Below are positions 1-5,524 of a DNA stretch of 13,194 nt, piece by piece (within the stretch, counting starts at the first letter, position 1; each line of letters begins with the position of its first letter). The notes beneath the pieces are model-generated. The model was not told the origin of the DNA. It ran no database searches and worked only from the letters and a program-made list of their open reading frames with translations. The stretch lies in assembly GCA_023435025.1 (NCBI GenBank), contig JAEYSE010000125.1, positions 1 through 13,194 on the forward strand. The letters are read 5' to 3'. The translations under genes and the position numbers were made by a program. Source of the stretch: Bacillota bacterium (GTDB lineage Bacteria; Bacillota; Clostridia; Christensenellales; CAG-138).

Positions 1-81
1 AAGCCGCTCCCAGGCTTTAAAATGCAGCTCGTCGGTGGAAACCAGCACGCCGTCCAAATCAAACAGTACCGCCTGTATCAT
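1..81 (-). CDS. pgmB: Beta-phosphoglucomutase-like HAD hydrolase, N-terminal fragment
   Basis: Only the first 27 codons lie in the window; the gene runs off the left edge. The protein begins MIQAVLFDLDGVLVSTDELH, which holds HAD motif I, DxDGV/T: D8 is the expected nucleophile that is phosphorylated and D10 the general acid/base. The D-G-V-L plus a following T-D-x-x-H-x-x-A-W pattern is typical of beta-phosphoglucomutases, which convert beta-glucose 1-phosphate to glucose 6-phosphate in the cytoplasm. An AGAAGGAGA ribosome binding site (complement of about 90-98) supports the ATG at 79-81. A GH65 phosphorylase, whose inverting members release beta-glucose 1-phosphate, lies in the same locus, which supports this assignment over a generic HAD phosphatase. 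It follows the AraC regulator on the same strand. The gene symbol is inferred from the N-terminus and context only. Confidence 0.8.
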   Translation of the reverse strand, partial: MIQAVLFDLDGVLVSTDELHFKAWERL

Positions 82-311
82 AGGGCTTTCTCCTTCTGCG
101 TATTGATTACGAAACGGTCCCTATCCGGCCCAAGTGTATCCTTGAGTTTCCCTTGTATGCTATCATTTCCCTTAAAATTTGTATAGCCTATTGAAGCAAC
201 CATCAGGTGCCCGTCCAATTTTCCATAGCATTCTTCACTGTCAGCGCTCGGTATATGGTGAAAAGCAGAATACGGCAAGAGGATAATCGCCCGCCAAGAA
301 AGCCCTTCTGC
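82..311 (-). other. Spacer between regulator and pgmB-like gene, with open in-frame stretch
   Basis: These 230 bases separate the regulator stop codon (TGA, 312-314) from the ATG of the pgmB-like gene. The reading frame of the regulator stays open after its stop for 77 sense codons and ends in a TGA (78-80) that overlaps the next ATG as ATGA. The last 66 codons could start from a TTG at 276-278, but no ribosome binding site precedes it and I do not recognise the translation. The regulator already ends where AraC proteins normally end, so no part of it is missing. I see no clear promoter or terminator here; the pgmB-like gene may be read through from the regulator. Confidence 0.4.
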
Positions 312-1499
312 TCACCGGAACTGATTCCGGTAAGCGCCGGGGGTCATCTGCGTGTATTTTTTAAATGCCTCTCCAAAATGGCTCTGCGAGCAAAACTGAT
401 AAAACGCGGCGATCTCCGCGAATGTACTGTTAGAATATCGGATAAAGGATTTGGATTCTTCCACACGCTTTCTTTGGATATAGGAGAACAGCGATTCCCC
501 TGTTTCTTTTTTGAACAGCCCGCAAAGGTAATGCGGGTTTACATAGACGTGCTCCGCGATTTCATGGAGCCGCATCGGCTCGCTCAGATGGTTTTCTATA
601 TACGTCATGGCCTGCCGCACCGTCTGCGAATACTTCGCGTTGCACAGTTGGTTGACACGGGCAGTAAACACGCGGATCATTTCCCCTTCGAAGGGCAGAA
701 GCTGCTCCATTGTGGCGCAATTCTCCATACGCTGTATGAACGTGTCGCTCAATGTGAACGCCTCGTCCGGGGAAACGCCGCCGGATATCGCCGCGCGCGT
801 CATGAACGTGCAGCTTGCGATGAGCGAATTTTTGAGCGAGCGCACCGGGTCAGGCGCAAGCAGCGCACGCGGCGCCGCGTTGATCTCGGCCAGTATATTC
901 GCGGAGTTTTCCTTATCCCCATTGGCTATCAGGCGGCAGATTTCCTGCTCCAACGCATACGGCGGGTGCTGAAACTGCTTCATGCGGTAGCCATATGTGT
1001 TTTCAAAATAGCTTTTCTGTATGCCGTCGTCCGCAGGGGCGGCGGCATTTTGCGCCGCTGGTTCCATGCTGCTGCATAGATCCTCCAAAAGCTTTCCCGA
1101 GTAGTAATACCTGTTGTCGTCCGCCACCGGCAGCGACGAATAGTATTCAAATAGCGCGGGCTTGAGCCATATGGGAAGCGCTTCGCTGCGGATTAACCGG
1201 AGGAGCGCCGTTTCGGTCATGGGCTCATTCAGCATCGGGCCCGCGAGCAGCAGTTCCCTTTCGTTTAGCCGCAGACAGATAAACCGTTCATGGTAGCGCG
1301 TGCCGATGTACTGCGCGCACAAAGCTTCGCCGGTGAAGGGAGGAAGGGCGGAAAGCCTGGTGCCGCCCAAAAGCAATACCCCCGCGCAGCTTGCGTCCGC
1401 AGGCAAAGCCTGGCGCGGTTCATTGTTCTCATACCATTCAATTGTGAGCCCCGTCGCATAATAATAGGTACGCATAAGCCTGGAGCGTATATCCGTCAT
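312..1499 (-). CDS. AraC-family transcriptional regulator
   Basis: A 395-residue DNA-binding regulator, probably of the divergent sugar operon. The last 106 residues (290-395) are a complete AraC/XylS domain: the first helix-turn-helix lies around 309-331 (LHEIAEHVYVNPHYLCGLFK) and the second around 359-381 (FAEIAAFYQFCSQSHFGEAF), followed by the usual YTQMTPGAYR ending. The first 280 or so residues are an effector or sensing domain that I cannot assign to a named family; it is not the short cupin domain of classical AraC. A GAGGG ribosome binding site (complement of 1508-1512) sits 8 bases before the ATG at 1497-1499. The gene diverges from the binding-protein gene and shares a 326-base AT-rich intergenic region with it, the standard layout for a local activator. 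The inducer is unknown; the transported sugar or its breakdown product is a reasonable guess. Confidence 0.9.
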   Translation of the reverse strand: MTDIRSRLMRTYYYATGLTIEWYENNEPRQALPADASCAGVLLLGGTRLSALPPFTGEALCAQYIGTRYHERFICLRLNERELLLAGPMLNEPMTETALLRLIRSEALPIWLKPALFEYYSSLPVADDNRYYYSGKLLEDLCSSMEPAAQNAAAPADDGIQKSYFENTYGYRMKQFQHPPYALEQEICRLIANGDKENSANILAEINAAPRALLAPDPVRSLKNSLIASCTFMTRAAISGGVSPDEAFTLSDTFIQRMENCATMEQLLPFEGEMIRVFTARVNQLCNAKYSQTVRQAMTYIENHLSEPMRLHEIAEHVYVNPHYLCGLFKKETGESLFSYIQRKRVEESKSFIRYSNSTFAEIAAFYQFCSQSHFGEAFKKYTQMTPGAYRNQFR

Positions 1500-1825
1500 A
1501 CCAAGCGCCCTCTTTTTCGATATTCGACATCAGTATATTAATAATATAATATTTTTCTGAAAATTGTTATATGTTTTTCCGAACAAACTGCGTATACTTT
1601 TTTTAAAGTGAAACCAAACAAATAGGTTTCAGGACGCGTCGCTTATCTTAACTTCCCAGGCAAGTACGCCTGCCCCCCCCACACTCTGATCAAAACACCA
1701 AACCGATTTACCATTTGCGCCTAAGCCCGGCATGGGGTATTGTCCCTGCCGAAAACGCCACATGTATTTGTGCTTGCGGCAAGGCGGCAGCGCAGACGCC
1801 CAATTATTATGAGGAGGATAACAAT
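1500..1825. promoter_or_regulatory. Divergent control region between regulator and transport operon
   Basis: A 326-base gene-free stretch. Positions 1530-1605 are very AT-rich. On the plus strand a TATACT box at 1593-1598 is the best -10 for the transport operon, with no good -35 at the right distance, as expected for an activator-dependent promoter. On the minus strand another TATACT (complement of 1532-1537) could serve the regulator gene, again with a poor -35. An inverted repeat lies at 1609-1631. A run of eight C residues is at 1673-1680. From 1632 to 1810 the region is GC-rich leader with a few weak hairpins, for example GGCA/TGCC around 1729-1750. The frame of the binding-protein gene is open back to 1715, but the GAGGAGG site at 1811-1817 fixes the start at 1826. 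Promoter assignments are by eye. Confidence 0.4.
1609..1631. promoter_or_regulatory. Inverted repeat, possible operator or 5' hairpin
   Basis: A perfect inverted repeat TGAAACC-N9-GGTTTCA centred at 1620. It begins 11 bases after the candidate -10 box of the transport operon (1593-1598), so it would cover the start of the transcript. It could bind a dimeric repressor or form a 7-bp hairpin at the mRNA 5' end. AraC proteins usually bind direct repeats upstream of -35, so this may belong to a second regulator. Confidence 0.35.
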
Positions 1826-3109
1826 ATGAGAAAGTCGCTCGGCATTCTGATGGTTCTTCTTATGATCGTATCGCTCTTTGCTGGCTGCACGCAGCCCGCG
1901 GCCACACCCACGGAGCCTGCACCCGCCGCCGAGCCCACGGCGGCCCCCATTGAACCCACAGATGCACCGCCCCCCGCGGAAGCGCCGCGCGTCACCATCA
2001 AGTTCGCCGCGCAGGCGGATAGCACCCCGGCAACTCAGGCCGTTGTTGACGCTTACAATGCCTCGCAGGACAAATTCACCGTGGAATGGGTGGATATGAC
2101 AAACGACTCCAACGCCATGCGTGAGCAGCTTATTACCACTTTGAAAGCGGGCTCCGCGGATTACGACGTTATCTCCATGGACGTCGTATGGGCGGGCGAG
2201 TTCGCGGCGGCTGGCTATATTGAACCCATCGACCAATACATGAAGGACGCAGGCCTTAAAATTTCCCAGTTCAACTCCGGCTCCATGGCGTCCGGTTCCT
2301 ACAACGCGAAGCAGTACGTGCTGCCGTTCTTCCCGGACCTTGGCTTAATGTATTTCCGCAAGGACATCGTTTCTACGGAAGACGCGGCGAAGCTTGTCAG
2401 CGGGCAGTATACATTTGAGGACCTAGTAGCTATGGCCACCACTTATAAGGGCCAGGGCGGTACCGCGGATGGTTACGCGTTTCAGTCCAGCCTGTATGAG
2501 GGCCTCGTGTGCAACCTCGCCGAGTTTACCGCCGGCTGGACAAATGTGCAGGGCGGCCTTGCTTCTATGAAGGCATTTGTTGACTCCGACGCGGTACCCA
2601 CCGATATTCTCAATTACCGCGAAGGCGAAACCGCCAACAGTTTCGTTAAGGGCCAGAGCGTGTTCGCCCGTAACTGGCCGTATCAGTGGGGCGTCATCAA
2701 GAGCGAGGGTACCATCAAGGTGGATCAGGTGGATATCGCTCCCCTCCCCGGCGGCTCCACCGTCGGCGGCTGGCTGCTTGGCATGAACAAGAACTCCGCG
2801 AATAAGGAAGGCGCATGGGATTTCATGAAGTTCCTCGCCACCGAACAGGGACAGAAGATCATGTCCACGCAAGGTGGGTACCTGCCCGGCTTCAATGCCC
2901 TGCTTGAGGACGCCGACGTGCTCGCAGGCAATGAAATGCTCAAGATGGAAGGCTTTAAGAACGCGCTTTCCACCACCATCGCAAGGCCGGTCTCAGCGGA
3001 ATACGCCAAGACTTCAGACGCCATCCAGCAGAACGCGCACAAGTTCCTCTCTGGTTCCCAAACCATAGAAGATACCGTGGCGGCCATCAACGCCGCGCTT
3101 GGGAAATAG
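1826..3109 (+). CDS. Sugar ABC transporter solute-binding lipoprotein
   Basis: A 427-residue extracytoplasmic sugar-binding protein, first gene of the transport operon. Residues 1-20 are a lipoprotein signal peptide (MRKSLGILMVLLMIVSLFAG) followed by lipobox cysteine C21; residues 22-53 are a Pro/Ala/Thr-rich tether. The mature domain from RVTIKFAAQ (54) onward is a cluster 1 (MalE-type) fold of usual size. Patterns such as QYVLPFFPDLGLMYFRKDI and GQSVFARNWPYQWG match binding proteins for maltose, trehalose and related alpha-glucosides. The ATG at 1826 is chosen because GAGGAGG lies 8 bases upstream at 1811-1817 and a signal peptide follows at once. It is followed by two strong hairpins and then the two permeases. 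The downstream GH65 phosphorylase suggests an alpha-linked glucose disaccharide as ligand; which one cannot be read from the sequence. Confidence 0.92.
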   Translation: MRKSLGILMVLLMIVSLFAGCTQPAATPTEPAPAAEPTAAPIEPTDAPPPAEAPRVTIKFAAQADSTPATQAVVDAYNASQDKFTVEWVDMTNDSNAMREQLITTLKAGSADYDVISMDVVWAGEFAAAGYIEPIDQYMKDAGLKISQFNSGSMASGSYNAKQYVLPFFPDLGLMYFRKDIVSTEDAAKLVSGQYTFEDLVAMATTYKGQGGTADGYAFQSSLYEGLVCNLAEFTAGWTNVQGGLASMKAFVDSDAVPTDILNYREGETANSFVKGQSVFARNWPYQWGVIKSEGTIKVDQVDIAPLPGGSTVGGWLLGMNKNSANKEGAWDFMKFLATEQGQKIMSTQGGYLPGFNALLEDADVLAGNEMLKMEGFKNALSTTIARPVSAEYAKTSDAIQQNAHKFLSGSQTIEDTVAAINAALGK

Positions 3110-3126
3110 CAGGCTGGACGCACGCT

Positions 3127-3155
3127 CACCGGCAAACCGTTCTGGTTTGCCGGTG
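3127..3155 (+). terminator. Strong intergenic hairpin after binding-protein gene
   Basis: A perfect 12-bp stem, CACCGGCAAACC (3127-3138) with GGTTTGCCGGTG (3144-3155) and a 5-base loop, 18 bases after the stop codon. No U tract follows, so it is more likely a 3' stabiliser or partial stop than a full terminator. Hairpins at this place are known to raise the amount of binding protein relative to permease in other sugar operons (malE-malF in E. coli). Confidence 0.6.
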
Positions 3156-3185
3156 GGCTTCAGGCGGACATTAGGTTGGGGCAGC

Positions 3186-3216
3186 CGGGCCTGGCAAGAA
3201 CAGGCCCGTTCCCTTA
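3186..3216 (+). terminator. Second hairpin, terminator-like, before permease gene
   Basis: An 8-bp perfect stem CGGGCCTG (3186-3193) and CAGGCCCG (3201-3208) with a 7-base loop, followed by the pyrimidine-rich TTCCCTTA. Together with the hairpin at 3127-3155 it forms a tandem pair in the 166-base gap between the binding-protein and permease genes. The poor U tract suggests leaky termination. Confidence 0.45.
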
Positions 3217-3275
3217 TGTAAATGTGGTGGCTCAAAGCCGCGCCAGGGCGCGGGCATGCCGGGAAGGAAAGGCGT

Positions 3276-4502
3276 ATGGTCAAAAAGCGAATCACAGCGG
3301 GGCAGCTTACTTTTCTTGCCCCGTTGCTGCTGTTAGTCGCGGTGTTCGCGCTCTATCCCATCCTCTGCTCGGTCGTCTATTCCTTTTTTGATTACCGCAC
3401 GAACGATCAAACCGTATCCGGGCTGTATACGAGCACAAGCTTTAACGCCCGCCTGTTTGCCGAGGATTGTGATTACATTGCTTATTATTTAAGCGATGAA
3501 ATAACCCTGGTCGAAGGCGCGGACAAAGCCGAACTCGAGGCGGTTTCAGCGGAAGCTTCTGCGATGTTTGAAATATACAAGGACACGGAAAAGACCCTCT
3601 CCCTTTCCAAAGCGGACGAACAAAAACTGATTGCTTATATCGATGACGCCGAGACGCGTATCAATCGCGTGTACGACGCTAACGCTGGCGTTGCCTTTTA
3701 TAATCGGGATAAAATCGGCATACTCGCCAACGAATTGCGCTCCTGCATCATCAAAAGCAATTTTACGGGCCTCGCCGCGTACGGGGCGCTGCTGCGCGAT
3801 ACGCGTTTCTTTGATTCCTTAGGCCATACGGTCCTGTTTACCTTTGTGTCGGTCGCCCTTGAACTGACGCTGGGTATGCTGCTCGCGCTGATTATGAACA
3901 AGGCCATGAAGGGAATTGGGGTGGTCCGCACTGCGGCGCTCGTTCCCTGGGCAATACCAACCGCCGTTTCCGCCCTGATGTGGAGCTACATGTACGACGG
4001 CGGCAGCGGCGTCATTTCCCACATGTTTGCCTCTCTGGGGCTCATCAGCTCCCCGGAAGTCATGCTGCTTTCCGCAAACGGAGCGATGGCAGCCGCCATA
4101 CTCGCGGACGTATGGAAAACCACGCCCTATATGGCGCTGTTGCTTCTCGCAGGCCTTCAGATCATAGACCGCGGGCTGTATGAAAGCGCGAAGATAGACG
4201 GTGCCGGCACCGTCCGCACGTTTTTCTCCATTACGCTCCCCATGCTCAAACCCTCCATGCTGGTCGCCCTCTTGTTCCGCACGCTCGACGCGTTTCGAGT
4301 GTTCGACCTGATAACGGTGTTGACGGGCGGCGGGCCGGGCGGCGCTACCGAAACGCTTTCCATATATGCATATAAGCTGATGATCGGCCAGAGCAACTAC
4401 GGTTATGGGGCCGTCGTCGTCATCGCCATGGCGCTGTTCGTGGCGGCCATTGCGTTTGTGTTCATCAAGGTGCTGGGCACCGAACTCATCGCGGACGATT
4501 GA
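3276..4502 (+). CDS. Sugar ABC transporter permease, MalF type, with large external insert
   Basis: A 408-residue membrane subunit of the sugar importer. The ATG at 3276 is chosen over upstream in-frame starts because GGAAGGAAAGG lies directly before it and the protein then begins with a short basic tail before the first membrane helix (about 11-38). The EAA loop that contacts the ATPase is clear at about 302-321 (YESAKIDGAGTVRTFFSITL), followed by LFRTLDAFRVFDLITVLTGG, typical of MalF-like subunits. Most relatives are near 290-310 residues; this one is longer because about 115 residues (roughly 45-162), charged and probably helical, are inserted between the first helix and the conserved FTGLAAYGALLRDTRFFDSL. 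That insert should lie outside the membrane. The gene ends 11 bases before the start of the second permease, whose ribosome binding site overlaps this stop codon, so the two are translationally coupled. Confidence 0.9.
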   Translation: MVKKRITAGQLTFLAPLLLLVAVFALYPILCSVVYSFFDYRTNDQTVSGLYTSTSFNARLFAEDCDYIAYYLSDEITLVEGADKAELEAVSAEASAMFEIYKDTEKTLSLSKADEQKLIAYIDDAETRINRVYDANAGVAFYNRDKIGILANELRSCIIKSNFTGLAAYGALLRDTRFFDSLGHTVLFTFVSVALELTLGMLLALIMNKAMKGIGVVRTAALVPWAIPTAVSALMWSYMYDGGSGVISHMFASLGLISSPEVMLLSANGAMAAAILADVWKTTPYMALLLLAGLQIIDRGLYESAKIDGAGTVRTFFSITLPMLKPSMLVALLFRTLDAFRVFDLITVLTGGGPGGATETLSIYAYKLMIGQSNYGYGAVVVIAMALFVAAIAFVFIKVLGTELIADD

Positions 4503-4513
4503 GGAGGAATAGT

Positions 4514-5341
4514 ATGAAAACAATGAGTTTGAAAAAAGCCCTCTATCTTGCTGCGGTGATACTTCTGCTCTCGGTTATGATGTTCCCGTTTTTCTGGATT
4601 ACGATCACGTCGTTTAAGCCGTCGGAGGAAATATTCGGCTCCACGGCACTGCGTGTATTTGCAGTAAACCCCACGCTAGAAAATTACCGGACGGTCATAG
4701 ACAAAGGCATACTCAACTCCATCAAAAACAGCCTCATCGTTTCGCTTTCCACAACAGGGTACGTGGCAGTGGTATCATCATTATCGGCTTATATATTGGC
4801 GCGCTGTCGCTTCAAAGGCAAGACGCTGTTGATGAGCCTGATACTCGGTATTTCTATGTTTCCACAGATGATCATTGTGGGACCGATATTCAACATGTTC
4901 TACAAGCTGGACATTCTGAACAGCTATGGCGTCACATTCGCCTATTCCAGCATTACGCTACCCGCTGCAGTGTGGATCATGGTGGCGCACTTCAAGCGCA
5001 TTCCCCCTTCGCTGGAGGAGGCGGCGCATATCGACGGCTGCTCCATGTGGCAGACACTCTGGAAGGTGATATTCCCCATCGCAATGCCGGGCGTGTTTAC
5101 CACCGCCATCATGACATTCATCGCGTCCTGGAACGAATACCTCCTGACATTTACGTTGAACGCGAATAAGGAATTCCAGACGGTTCCAGTCGCCATCAAC
5201 GCCCTACGCACGCAGTTCAGCATATTATGGGGGGAGATTACGGCCGCAACTGTGATTGTCATCGTGCCTACGCTCATCATCGTGCTGCTATTCCAGAAGC
5301 AGATCGTCTCCGGCCTGATGGCGGGCGCGGTAAAAGAGTGA
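4514..5341 (+). CDS. Sugar ABC transporter permease, MalG type
   Basis: A 275-residue membrane subunit that pairs with the MalF-type permease upstream. About six hydrophobic segments are visible, the first around 13-31 (LAAVILLLSVMMFPFFWIT). The EAA loop is at about 168-190 (EEAAHIDGCSMWQTLWKVIF), matching the ATPase contact site of MalG-like proteins, followed by the usual P-I-A-M-P-G. The ending LLFQKQIVSGLMAGAVKE is the standard end of this family. The ATG at 4514 is preceded by GAGGAGG (4501-4507), which overlaps the TGA of the previous gene; an upstream TTG in frame lacks such a site. No ATP-binding subunit follows, so a shared MsiK/MsmX-type ATPase encoded elsewhere is probably used. 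Confidence 0.92.
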   Translation: MKTMSLKKALYLAAVILLLSVMMFPFFWITITSFKPSEEIFGSTALRVFAVNPTLENYRTVIDKGILNSIKNSLIVSLSTTGYVAVVSSLSAYILARCRFKGKTLLMSLILGISMFPQMIIVGPIFNMFYKLDILNSYGVTFAYSSITLPAAVWIMVAHFKRIPPSLEEAAHIDGCSMWQTLWKVIFPIAMPGVFTTAIMTFIASWNEYLLTFTLNANKEFQTVPVAINALRTQFSILWGEITAATVIVIVPTLIIVLLFQKQIVSGLMAGAVKE

Positions 5342-5524
5342 TGTGGAAAGACCTACCCCCAGGGTAGGGCCGTAAGAAGAGGGCCCCAGGGTTCCTGAAA
5401 CCGATTCGCAGGATCTGTTTCTGCCCTACGGGCGCGGAACCCGCTTTCCTTTGGGAAGCCCTGAAAAGATTCGTGATACTTTGGACTTTTGTTCCTAAAC
5501 TTTTTCAACTTTGAGGTGAAACTT
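5342..5524 (+). promoter_or_regulatory. Structured leader before the GH65 phosphorylase gene
   Basis: This 183-base gap is rich in inverted repeats: CCTACCC (5352-5358) with GGGTAGG (5362-5368); GTAGGGC (5365-5371) with GCCCTAC (5423-5429); GGGTTCC (5389-5395) with GGAACCC (5436-5442); and CAGGG-TTCC (5387-5395) with GGAA-G-CCCTG (5454-5463). The first two compete for 5365-5368 and the last two for the same left arm, so alternative folds are possible. The last 50 bases are AT-rich with five ACTTT copies and end in the GAGGTG ribosome binding site. I recognise no known riboswitch class and no clear promoter. An attenuator or a processing and stability element is the likeliest role. Confidence 0.4.

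Noticed and set aside
314..331. Palindrome ACCGGAA-CTGA-TTCCGGT as a terminator of the regulator gene
   Set aside because: It lies inside the last codons and stop of the regulator and no U tract follows; it may be only coincidence of codons.
207..1079. A 290-codon open frame on the plus strand
   Set aside because: Antisense to the AraC regulator, which has a clear DNA-binding domain and ribosome site. The antisense translation is Arg-rich and without domain.
1673..1680. Run of eight C residues as a phase-variation tract
   Set aside because: It lies in the non-coding leader, not between promoter boxes or inside a gene, so there is no clear way for it to switch expression.
1715..1825. N-terminal extension of the binding protein
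   Set aside because: The frame is open, but a signal peptide directly follows the ATG at 1826, which has an ideal ribosome binding site; an extension would bury the signal peptide.
3819..4523. A 234-codon open frame on the minus strand
   Set aside because: Antisense to the MalF-type permease; no ribosome site and composition typical of a shadow frame.
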